DNA from: Calliphora vicina
Lineage: Eukaryota; Arthropoda; Insecta; Diptera; Calliphoridae
NCBI RefSeq assembly: GCF_958450345.1
Contig: NC_088780.1
Span: 120,976,226 to 121,040,225 of the forward strand
Length of the DNA: 64,000 bases
Direction of reading: 5' to 3'
Both the position numbers and the translations under genes were made by a program. The notes under the pieces are model-generated. The model was not told where the DNA came from and searched no databases. It saw only the letters and a list, made by a program, of their open reading frames with translations. Shown here one piece after another: positions 1 through 9,432 of this stretch; within the stretch, counting starts at the first letter, position 1, and each line of letters starts with the position of its first letter.

Positions 1-1812
1 AATTCATTTTTGTAAAAATTAGTTAAAATTTTTGTTTTTTGAGTTCTTTAGTGTTTTAAAATTCGGCAGTAATAAAATTTTTATTAAAAATTTCGACTAA
101 ACATTTTTTTATCGCTCAAAAAAAATGTATTATTTTTTTAAAAAAAATTCAAAAATTACAAAAGTTTGTTGGAATTTAAAAAAAAATCGTATAAAATCGT
201 AAATTTTTTTATTTCGTTTTTTCTTAGTATATAGTGTTGTTAAAAAGGCTGTGAAAAGATTAGTACCAACTTAATATACCCGAGATACCCCATTTTGGGG
301 CCCTACCTTCTAAAGTCCAAATTCAAAACTTAAACTCAGCTATCCTCCTCTATAGCCATGGAATTTTATTAACATCGGACCGTTGGTTTAGAAGTTACAG
401 ATTTATTTCCACATTTTTTTTCATTTCCCCACTGTGCTCGAGAAGACATTTGTATGGATGCTGGGTGAAATCATAAACCGATTATGACCAAAATTAGAAA
501 AGTTTGACCTTGGGTCGAAAAAGTGATGTGAACCCAACATTATTGGAGCATATCTAAAATTGCGACATATACCTTGATTAACAAATTTACATGGACAGAC
601 GGACAGACAGATGGAGACGGACAGACTGGCGGACGGACAAAGCTTATTCAACCCAAAAAGTTATTCGGTAGATACAAATAAACATACCAAGTTTCATTAC
701 AATCAGATAATTTTTGCAAAAGTTATAGAATTTTTACAATTAAGGATATATGGTAGGACCAATAGTCCTTACGCAATCACAATAAAAATTAACAGAAATA
801 TTGTAAGTTTAGTGCGTATAACAAATGCAGATTTTCATGATTTTTAGATCAATTATGTAGCCAAAATTCAAAATTATATTTTTGGTATGTATGGGAGGTA
901 GGCGTGTCATTGGTCCGATTTTTTCGAAAAATATAAGTTTTCTTAACTAAGGTATTTTATATTAGCACACCAAATTTCAAAAGTCTACGTTATATGGGGA
1001 CAAAGCACTGTGCGGTGTTCTCTCTAGTCCCTATCGTGCAAGCAAATCGATAGATGAACGGGCATAGCTATATAGTATATCGTATTTTATTTATTTTATA
1101 GGAACCCAGAATATATGTATACGTTTGTGAGTCACGACCAAATTTCGATGTGTTACAAAAGTGGGGGTATATCTTATTTTGTGTTTGAATGTCGAATTAA
1201 AAAAAAAACTTGATCGAACGTTTCGCAGCTTTCAATAAAAACTACACTTCTCGGAACATTTAAATTAAAAAAAACGTTATTTAGTAATGTGTTACAATTT
1301 TAAGTGAACAATCTATACAGCCTTGAGGCAATATTAACAAACTTAATTGCTTAAGTAATTTTTACTTATAAATGTTTATTTGGAAGTGCTGAAGAATTCT
1401 GTAATTTTTTGATAGACATTATTCAACAAAAGATATTACTTTATGTTGGTTAAATAAAATTAATTAATAAAATATTTGTTAACAATTTTAATCTTGAAAT
1501 GTGTTTATGTAAATTTAAATTGATTTTTGCATTCCTGTAAATAAACTCCTCTTATTGAGTTGTAAATTCTCCCAATATTACAATAACATAATAATAAAAG
1601 TTCTACAAAAACTATTGCTCAAAAAATTGGATTGAAAAGAAAATATAAGTTTTTTTGTTCAATATAATCTTTAGCTTTTTAGTGACAGTATAGTTAACAC
1701 TATTGGAATTTATATCGACACCTTATTTAACATATTTCAATATATAAAAACAGAAATTTCAATATGTTTGGAACAAAACATTTTCATATGTATATAATGC
1801 TGTTTTTGGTTG
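1..1812. other. AT-rich non-coding DNA with dispersed-repeat fragments
   Basis: I see no gene. A short GGACAGACGGACAGA-like tract lies at about 595-645. It is followed by phrasing typical of fly dispersed repeats (caccaaatttcaaaagtc, about 960-990). The short reading frames across the tract are by-products of its low complexity. From about 1200 to 1812 the DNA is plain A+T-rich sequence with homopolymer runs. Confidence 0.5.
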
Positions 1813-2080
1813 AGTACCCAGCTGTTTTACAAGTAGTCAATGTATCCCTTGGCTGATTCCAATTTTTATATTTTTGTGTCATTTGACACGCATGTATGTG
1901 TAATTGTCACTTAAGTGCCTGCAAGTAATCTAGGGTGTAGTCACTTTAAAGTTTTATATTTATTACACCTTAAAAGGTAGTTATTTTGTTCACCAGTTGT
2001 AATGTATTATAGAGTCAATTGTCACTAAGTGTGCCTTTGTAATGGGGTGTTTAGTCTTTGTAAGCTATGTATGGCCAATT
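1813..2080. repeat. Dispersed repeat, family D (copy 1)
   Basis: The segment 1813-1890 (CCCAGCTGTTTTACAAGTAG onward) is a diverged reverse complement of about 51785-51870. The part around 1905-2060 (cacttaagtgcctgcaagta, ctagggtgtagtcacttta) is a diverged direct match to 49810-49950. Other parts of the family lie at about 5715-5830 and 50040-50165. No coding sequence is seen. It is probably a non-autonomous inverted-repeat element; its class is unknown. Confidence 0.5.
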
Positions 2081-2727
2081 GAAATATTAGCTAATTCTGT
2101 TAGCAGTGGTAAGCCTAAAAGAAATGCTGGGAATACTCGTACATGTATTGGCATGCGTTTGAACAAAACATAAAGGTTGTGTTATCTTGATGTACGTGGT
2201 TTTATTTACACTGTATAATGCTATTATATAGAAATTTGGTTTGAGGGGGTAATACATGTATTGAAAGTTGCTGTTGATGTAAGTGACGCCCAGAAATAAT
2301 AGCATTAAATTGAAAACCATATTGATTATCTGATAAATTTCTATAAGTTTAATGCATAAACTTATAACCAATAGTGGTAAACTTTGTCACTGCGTAAGTA
2401 TCACTGAGAAGTATTCATTTTATACCCAACAAAGTATGTATTTAATTAATTCTTATGAAATCACAAGTCGATTTAGCTACATACGTCCAACTGAAATTAA
2501 TGAAATTTAAATAAACATTTTTAAAATTAAATATTGGTTCAGTAGAAAATTTTATGGATTTTACTCCAATTTTCAACAATATATTTAGCTTGTATCGTTT
2601 GCCATTTCTAACAGGCTATCCGATTGAGTATTCGAGTTTAATTTATGACGACCTACTCCACAGACATCTCTGGAGCGGCGCTGTAGGTCCTCAAATTAGG
2701 GCACCTCAGTTTGTAAATGCATGTATT
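2081..2727. other. AT-rich non-coding DNA
   Basis: No gene, RNA or element end recognised. The small reading frames here show no domain or composition signal. Confidence 0.4.
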
Positions 2728-3370
2728 TATACCCTACACCACCATAGTGGAGAGGGTATAATGCGTTTGTGCAGATGTTATTAACGTCTAAAAATATTAA
2801 TCTAACACCCACCTTAAAGTATACCGATCGACTTAGAATCACTCTCTGAGTCGATTAAACGATGTCCGTCCGTCTGGCTGATCATATTAACCTTGAGCGC
2901 AAAGTACAGGTCGCAATTTTGACGATATTTCGATAAAATTTGGTACATATAATTTCGGCCAAGGACTAAGCCTATTGAAATTGGCTGAAATCGGTTCATT
3001 ATTTCACCTAGCCCCCATACACATGTACTCCCGAAATTGGACTTTATCGGTCATAAATCTATAATTTATTTATGTTTCTACACAAATTTCGCTCCAAATA
3101 AGTTTTATATTCGTCCACCAAATTTTATTATGATTGGTCCTTAATTGGACATAGCTCCCATATAAGACCCACTTCCGAAAATCTCTTTAACGTGCATAAA
3201 TCACACGACCTAATTTCCATAATTGGTCATAGCTCCCATGTAAGACCCACTTCCTAAAATCACTCACGGATATAAATTTTTGAAATTTGAAAAAGAAAAA
3301 TGTTTTGGCTCATTTACTTAGTTTTGGCTATTACATGGTCGGGATTGACCGACCATACTTTCTTACTTCT
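2728..3370 (+). repeat. Dispersed repeat, family A (copy 1)
   Basis: A roughly 640-bp repeat starts TATACCCTACACCACCATAG and ends with the hairpin TGGTCGGGATTGACCGACCA followed by TACTTTCTTACTT. Similar copies lie at 25519-26074 (same strand) and 41781-42349 (opposite strand). Shared internal phrases include cgatgtccgtccgtc, ggtcatagctcccata and actttatcggtcataaat. It has no coding capacity. It is presumably a non-autonomous element or the end of a larger one. Confidence 0.8.
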
Positions 3371-3394
3371 TTTATTTAATATTCTGGCAACATA

Positions 3395-3535
3395 CCGCAG
3401 AACAAAAGGTACTTTTTTGAAAATTTAAAAATTTTGGGAAGTTGATTTTTTCTAGAAGATTTCAACCCAAATATAATAAATATATCAAAAAATCAATTTG
3501 TAAAAAAAAATGAAAAAGTACCTTTTGTTCTGCGG
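3395..3535. mobile_element. Small inverted-repeat element inside mariner M1
   Basis: The ends are an inverted repeat: CCGCAGAACAAAAGGTAC at 3395 and its reverse complement finishing at 3535. The spacer is about 95 bp with no coding sequence. The flanking mariner sequence continues on both sides, which shows this is an insertion. CATA occurs on both sides but not immediately adjacent, so the target duplication is unclear. Confidence 0.6.
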
Positions 3536-3723
3536 CTCCTCATATGTATTCCGAGCCAAAAGAACTGCTCATCTTTTGAGGCCAAGAACGAAACAAGCCA
3601 ATATCGGATACTCTATCCTAGAGAGAGCGTCTGGACCATAAATCGAATGAGGAAAAACTTCCCAACCACTTCATTCTAAATACTTTTTAAAAAAGGTACT
3701 TATTGCAAAATGTAGCCCAGTGA

Positions 3724-4644
3724 CAGTGTTGACAATTCTTGGTGAACAAAAAGGGCTAAATTCTTAGGAAAAAAAGGCTAAAAAGGGCTAAAAAGTGGCT
3801 AAAAAGGGCTACAATTTCTAATAAAAAATATGACACAAAAAACAACTTAGAATGTTACATTTGGCTATGCCGAATAGACAAAAAATTCTATGAATATAAC
3901 ACACGTTCAAATGGAAGAAAATAAGAATATTTATTCCTGTATGTTGATCCTTAACTTTAAAATAACATAATATGTGGACACATGTATATCATATGCCACA
4001 CGTGGCCATACGTGGCCACACGTATATCATAAAACCTCGTATTTATCACCTGGTCTGCAAAATGCTCCTAGGCAAATTGTTTATATGAAGACAAATTATG
4101 TACACAAATATTGTTGTGATACCATCGAAATCGATGGAGAATATTTTGATAAGTGAATATATGGCAAATATGTCTCTCAAGTAATGCAGAAAAAATATAT
4201 TCTAAAAATTATACACGTCGTCGGACAGAATTGATTTTCATTGGCAAAAACATAAATTTTGCCATTAGTCAGTAAACTTATCAAAACTAAGGTAGCCAAA
4301 TTATTTGAAATGCTTGAGCAAAAATTTAAAGATATAATTTTAGATCTAGAGCAATTTTGAAGAATGTATGGAAGGTTCCAACAATTTGTATGTGATTAAA
4401 TTGTTACTGATTCAACATTTTTAGTTAATTTTTGTCATAATATCCCTGCCAATTTTTTGAACTGATTTTACTAATTTTCAACAGAAAAATTGTAGATCAT
4501 AGAGTAAATATATAAGTTTTGATTTAGCCATAAAAATGGTTAAATGAAAATAAAAAAGGCTAAAGGCTAAATTAATTTTTTTGTGGCTAAACAAGATTGA
4601 AAAGGGCTAAATTTAGCCAGAAAAGGGCTAAATTGGCAACACTG
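3724..4644. mobile_element. hAT-like non-autonomous element, 921 bp
   Basis: The element begins CAGTGTTGACAATT and ends AATTGGCAACACTG, a typical hAT-style CAGTG terminus. It is flanked by an exact 8-bp target duplication CCCAGTGA (3716-3723 and 4645-4652). The subterminal zones carry repeated AAAGGGCTAAA motifs on both sides. No transposase domain could be read inside, so it is non-autonomous. It interrupts mariner relic M1 and is therefore younger than that relic. Confidence 0.85.
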
Positions 4645-4795
4645 CCCAGTGATATCATTATGGAATATTATGGTTTCATGTTTGGTCGCATATTCTGGGC
4701 GTTTTTCGGCTAATGTAAAGGATCAATGTGATAGTCTGGTCAGATTTCAGTAGCTCATAATAGATAGGACGCTTTTGCTCCCACCAAATACAGTG

Positions 4796-5943
4796 AATTA
4801 CCTTAGCGTCATGAATTGGTTAGCTTATATTTTTCCCAATGTATTTTTACAATAAAATTAATAATTTCGGGGGCACCTGTGTTTAAGGTTGACATCTCAA
4901 AATGTTTAAAATATCCTCAACTGTGTTGTTCAGTGTATTGTAAATGCAAACTTTAGAACTGCAGTATGTAGCATCTTCTTCTAACCGCATGTTTTTCTCT
5001 CCCTCAATGACAGGAAGTGATAACAAAAGGAAATAGTTGAAATTTTTCACATAACTCTTGTCAAATTAACATAATATTTCTGGAGTTATAAGTAAAATAT
5101 GAAATTTAAACAAGTTGCATTGAATGATGTTGCTGATGATGATGTGTGTTGTTCTTTAGTACAATGTTGATTATATAGTTTTGGTTTTTTTTCCCAACTG
5201 CACTCGCACAGTTTCTTTGTTTCGTGCATAAATGCATAGAAAAGTTTAAGCAGTTTTTGCTGCTTTTGTTAAACATTGATGTTTGCATTTCATGTCACAT
5301 TTCATTGCTGCTATTGCTGTTGTTGTTATCGACAGAAAAAAGTTTGAAAGCCAGATATGTAAAACGTTTTAAGAAAGTTTTTTTCTACTTCATTTTTTTA
5401 AACGCAACACTGGTGTCTTGAGGGTGTGTATAGGTTGATCAGGGCTTTTGTCACATTTGAAAATAATCGTTCGAGTTTATGGTTTTTATATGAAATACTT
5501 AACTTTAAGACTGAAAAAATTTATAAAGAAGTTGTAAAGAATTTCACAAAAAGCAAGAAGTGAACATTACTTTTAGGAAGTGATGAAAAATAGCATCGAA
5601 AGCAATGAATTTAATTCAGCGATATATTTCATGAATTCCACCAAAGAGTATAGAAAAGCACAAGTTTTTAACCTTGGATCCTTCGATTTTGACCGTATTT
5701 AGTACACATACCCTTTAGAGTCCTTTATTTATGTAAGTATTTCAAGAACCTTTCTCCGACAACTCTCCAATAGATTACTTCTCGAGGGTAAAATAAGTCC
5801 AGTACAAATTAAACGTTTAAAGAGGGTCAGTATACTTAAGCAATAAAAAAATAAACTGTATGAGAATAATATTAACACAATTTGAATAAAAACGGTCGGT
5901 AAGAATTACTCTACTACATTGACGATATAATACTGTAATATAC
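4796..5943. other. AT-rich non-coding DNA with a family D fragment
   Basis: No gene seen. About 5715-5830 (tctccaatagattacttct, agtacaaattaaacg) resembles 50004-50100 and belongs to the family D repeat. Simple GATGATGATG/TGCTGTTG-type stretches lie around 5120-5330. Confidence 0.45.
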
Positions 5944-6078
5944 TCAAGCTGCAGGATTCATCCAAAAGCAGGGCAAATGGGTACCATACGAATTGAACAC
6001 GAGAGACCATGAAAGTCGATTTTTTTTGCCCGAAATAAACTATATAAAAGAATATAATTTTTGTATCGATTCATTACT
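5944..6078 (+). pseudogene. mariner transposase fragment M2
   Basis: A 45-codon open stretch reads QAAGFIQKQGKWVPYEL and continues with an RDHESRFF-like segment. This matches the linker between the DNA-binding and catalytic domains of mariner transposases (consensus around WVPYEL..RD.ERR). The corresponding segment of M4 lies at about 29701-29790. Both ends fade into unrelated A+T-rich DNA. It is an isolated scrap with no function. Confidence 0.75.
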
Positions 6079-6805
6079 TAATATAAACAATTTCAATTAA
6101 TTTAATATAAACAATTTCCGATTTAAATATCTTTTACAAAATTTACATTTTTGGGTTTACGTAATGTTTTGTCGGTGGGGAACACAGAATTTATGAATAA
6201 CTACAACAGAAAATGCAGTTTATTTAGTTATAAAAGATGAATTTAATTAGGTTGTATCTGCCGATTCGTTGATTTCATGGATTTTTCAATTAGAACATAA
6301 TACTTAAATCTATTAGATTTATATTTCAGAATTTCTTGCACCAATAGCTTCCACCAGTCGGTCTTAATCATATAAAAGTTTGTCAAACATTTTTCTTTAT
6401 TTTATTTTTTCAAACTTTTAACTGTAATCATACAAGTAGTTTAATAAGTTTAACTTGTGTTGACATTTCTTTTTTGCGATAGAAATGCAAAAAAAAACTC
6501 AGTTTTCTTCTAGATCCTTTCTTGTTACGTTTAATTTTTTTCTCTAAAAAAAAGAAATGTTCAAAAATAATCTCTATTTACTTATGTGAGAGTGGAAAAG
6601 TCGTTAAAATAAACATGTTCGAAGAAATCTCATTTAAAGTGTATTAAAAAGTTTTTCGTTTAGCCAAAAACTGATTCTTTCTTTGGAAACTAAAATGGAA
6701 AACATTGTTTGTTTAGTTTTTTTCGGTTGCAGTTGTATTGTATTGTTAACTAATTATGGGGATTGGAAAGGTGAAAAATAATTAAAAAAAAAAACATAAT
6801 ACAAA
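6079..6805. other. AT-rich non-coding DNA
   Basis: No gene, element end or repeat match recognised, apart from homopolymer runs. Confidence 0.4.
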
Positions 6806-7192
6806 TATGTATTTTAATCAAATGCGAAAAATGTGGGAATGTATACTGTATAAATATCACAAATAAGTTGTATATGCTATGACCTTTTCTCATCTTTCTG
6901 GCAGTGTATGGATTCCGAGCCAAAAGAACTGCTCATGTTTTGAGGCAATAACGAATCAAATTATTTCGGATACTCTGTTCTGAAGTGAAGCCTTTTCCAG
7001 AGAGTATTCTGCATCGATCGAATCAAATATTAGTCGGACGACGCAAGGTCTGTATTATAATGCGGATGAGGCAAAAGGCCCAACTATAATATGCATAAGC
7101 TAGCTTAACACATTGACTGCCACGTCGGACACATATGTGTGACACTGCACTATGCGGTTTACGCCACGTCGGACTCATATGTCCGACACGAA
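6806..7192 (+). repeat. 387-bp direct duplication, copy 1
   Basis: By eye this segment is identical to 7507-7893, at an offset of exactly 701 bp. It contains the minus-strand mariner M3 tail, the left end of the GGCCCAAC TIR element, a TTAA site and the first 84 bp of a piggyBac-like element. Identity stops abruptly at both ends. Complete identity suggests a very recent duplication or two haplotypes placed in tandem by assembly. Confidence 0.9.
6850..7077 (-). pseudogene. mariner transposase relic M3, C-terminal part (copy 1)
   Basis: On the minus strand, from 7077 downward, decayed codons read LPHPHYNTDLASSD, the conserved mariner block containing the third catalytic Asp. Frameshifted sequence then leads to the LPERWEK-like tail (read as ARKMRKGHSI). 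Relatives are M1 and M4. The N-terminal half of what is probably the same relic is at 13372-13650, beyond the nested insertions. The segment is repeated at 7551-7778. Confidence 0.75.
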
Positions 7193-7506
7193 TTTTATTC
7201 TCTCTAGCCATGTCCGACAATAGTGCTGGATTTTAAGACTTTTTTCGATGTTGTCTGGAAGTTCCTCAACAAAACTGTAATCTTCACATTCTTAATCACT
7301 TTCTGAACTTGTACTGAGTATTTTTTCTAACTCAGTATCCCATAAAAAATTCCTTTTCGCCATTTCGTAAGACCCTCTTATTTACAAAAAAAAAATCTGT
7401 TTCTAAGCAGTAAATATTACTGACAGTAGCCTAAATTCCAATATTGACATTTTCGAAGAAATTACGCAAAGAAAATGCTGTGGCCCCCAGAATCTTATTT
7501 GCTGAT
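7109..7506 (-). mobile_element. Truncated piggyBac-like element
   Basis: It starts immediately after TTAA (7105-7108) with CACATTGACTGCCACGTCGG and carries two CCACGTCGGACnCATATG subterminal palindromes. The first 84 bp equal those of the element at 7810-7904. On the minus strand an ATG at 7363-7361 opens a reading frame MAKRNFLWDTELEKIL followed by an acidic Ser/Glu/Asp stretch with one in-frame stop. This recalls the acidic N-terminus of piggyBac transposases (inference). No right terminus is present: the sequence stops at the duplication breakpoint at 7506/7507. Confidence 0.55.
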
Positions 7507-7893
7507 TATGTATTTTAATCAAATGCGAAAAATGTGGGAATGTATACTGTATAAATATCACAAATAAGTTGTATATGCTATGACCTTTTCTCATCTTTCT
7601 GGCAGTGTATGGATTCCGAGCCAAAAGAACTGCTCATGTTTTGAGGCAATAACGAATCAAATTATTTCGGATACTCTGTTCTGAAGTGAAGCCTTTTCCA
7701 GAGAGTATTCTGCATCGATCGAATCAAATATTAGTCGGACGACGCAAGGTCTGTATTATAATGCGGATGAGGCAAAAGGCCCAACTATAATATGCATAAG
7801 CTAGCTTAACACATTGACTGCCACGTCGGACACATATGTGTGACACTGCACTATGCGGTTTACGCCACGTCGGACTCATATGTCCGACACGAA
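7507..7893 (+). repeat. 387-bp direct duplication, copy 2
   Basis: Identical by eye to 6806-7192. In this copy the piggyBac-like sequence ends after 95 bp with a right terminus and TTAA, and the LINE follows. In copy 1 the sequence continues into an antisense transposase-like N-terminus instead. Confidence 0.9.
7551..7778 (-). pseudogene. mariner transposase relic M3, C-terminal part (copy 2)
   Basis: Exact duplicate of the relic at 6850-7077, carried by the 387-bp duplication. It directly abuts the left end of the GGCCCAAC TIR element. Confidence 0.75.
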
Positions 7894-7904
7894 CAGTCAA
7901 TGTG
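7810..7904. mobile_element. 95-bp piggyBac-like MITE
   Basis: The 11-bp TIR CACATTGACTG at 7810-7820 has its exact reverse complement CAGTCAATGTG at 7894-7904. Both ends are flanked by TTAA (7806-7809, 7905-7908), the piggyBac superfamily target duplication. Two internal palindromes contain CATATG. It interrupts the 5' target duplication of the adjacent LINE, so it inserted after the LINE did. Confidence 0.85.
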
Positions 7905-8117
7905 TTAAGTTTACAGTTCGATCGCGACCGTGATGAGTGACACACACATTGCGGAGATTAGAATTTTTTAACTTCATTTACACCAAAATAAATCAAAACA
8001 TTGTTGTTTTCTTTAATATTTTTTTTTTTTAAAGTGATCAAATATTTAATACAGTTATTTGAATATATTGTGTTCAGTATAAAAAATCTTTAAAAACATA
8101 CAAAAAACATTTCTTAT

Positions 8118-9430
8118 ATGAGCGAGCAAGATGCTCAAAAGTTTAAACATGTTGATAGACTGAATATTAACAATAGTAATGTTAATATTGAAAACAAAAG
8201 AAAAAGAAGAAATAGTGAAATGGAATCATCTACAAATAAACACTACAAAAACAATTACTATGCAGTACTTGACACTGATAAAGACACTCAGTGTGATCAA
8301 AACCTGTTGAAAAATTTTGAGAATCATGTAAGAGAGAACAAGGAGAAAACTGAAAAATTAAATTCAGCTATTACAGCAATGAATCAAATGCAGAATGCTA
8401 ATAAGAATACCTCATCAACAAAAGAAAAGAGTGACACAGTGGTTTCTATGACTAAATCTAACATCAAAAAAGTTCCACCGATCAATATTTTTGATATAGA
8501 AACAAAACAACTTATTGAATTTATTAAAAATGCATTAAAAATAAATGAATTTAAAATTAAAGAATTCAGAAATAAAAAATCATTGTTTATGAATAATTTA
8601 AACGACTTTTCTAAAGTAAAATCTTATTTAGAAAAAACAAAAGCAAAATTTTTTACATTTACGCCAAAAGGATTGAAAACAAAAACATACTTACTTAAAG
8701 GTCTTGAGGCTAATATATCTACAGAAGAAATATTAAATGAACTATGCAAATTTCAAACAGATGAATTACAATTTGTTAAAGTTAGCCAATTTACAACAAA
8801 AAAATCGATTGAAAATGGCTATAGCTTGCCAATTTTTCTTGTTCAAATTTCACCAAACAGTAAAATAACTGATATAAAAAATATTAAAGCTCTTTTACAC
8901 CGTTGTGTTAAATGGGAACAAATAAGGCGCCCTGAAATACCTCAGTGTCGTAACTGTCAAGGATTTTTTCATAGCGCAGCGAACTGTTTTTTACAATCAA
9001 AGTGCGTGAAATGTAATTGCAATCATGAAAAAGGTAAATGTCCCACAATTGAAGTGTCAGCAGAGGAAAAAGACAAATTATATTGCGTCGTTTGTAATAA
9101 ATATGGTCATCCGGCGTCATATAAAGGTTGCGAAGTCTTTAAGCAACTTCAACAAAAATTTAGATTAAAAAAAAAGTATTATTAGAAAATAGATCGAATA
9201 ATATTAATTTACTTACTAATAAAGAAATAAGCTTTGCTAATGTCGTTAAAAGTAATAATAATAATATTAATTCCAATACAAATATTATAAATGAAAATAG
9301 TAATAACACTTTTATGATAGAGTTAAAAAATATGATGGTCAATCTAAACAATCAAATTGCAAACCTGCAAAAACAATTACACTTACAAACATCTCGTATA
9401 GATACAATTTTTTCCATGGTAGGGGTGTAA
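8118..9430 (+). CDS. LINE ORF1, gag-like nucleic-acid-binding protein (frameshifted)
   Basis: ORF1 proteins of Jockey-type LINEs bind element RNA in the ribonucleoprotein and act as nucleic-acid chaperones. The first 355 residues are open from the ATG at 8118. The N-terminus is Lys/Asn-rich and low in complexity. Residues about 200-275 resemble the domain that precedes the zinc knuckles in Jockey gag proteins. Three knuckles follow: C277-x2-C280-x4-H285-x4-C290, C296-x2-C299-x3-H303-x4-C308 and C323-x2-C326-x4-H331-x6-C338, the last followed by KGC as is usual in the family. The frame closes at 9185 just after a nine-A run (9167-9175). A neighbouring frame continues with an ISFANVVK motif to a stop at 9428-9430, three bases before ORF2. 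The natural ORF1 is therefore probably about 437 residues, and this copy carries an indel, or a homopolymer error, in the A run. Confidence 0.85.
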
Positions 9431-9432
9431 AT

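Larger units (their letters stand above)
3371..4795 (-). pseudogene. mariner transposase relic M1, twice interrupted
   Basis: On the minus strand this is the C-terminal half of a mariner-type (DD34D) transposase, broken by stops and frameshifts. Reading downward from 4795, decayed codons match the segment before and around the middle catalytic Asp (YYELLKSDQT-like, then a Pro-rich stretch). After the hAT insertion comes GWEVFPHSIYGPD-like sequence at about 3690-3640, the counterpart of the conserved mariner block ending in the third Asp. The final part around 3375-3600 corresponds to the LPERW tail. Close relatives lie at 6850-7077 and 29413-30800. An inverted-repeat element (3395-3535) and a hAT element (3724-4644) sit inside it. 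Not functional. Confidence 0.7.

Noticed and set aside
7023..7945. Two near-identical minus-strand frames of 65 and 73 codons sharing the same C-terminal part
   Set aside because: They read through the MITE, TIR and mariner junctions of the 387-bp duplication; no protein family fits.
9160..9185. Programmed frameshift in LINE ORF1
   Set aside because: A nine-A run could slip, but Jockey-type elements are not known to need this within ORF1; a mutation or homopolymer error is simpler.
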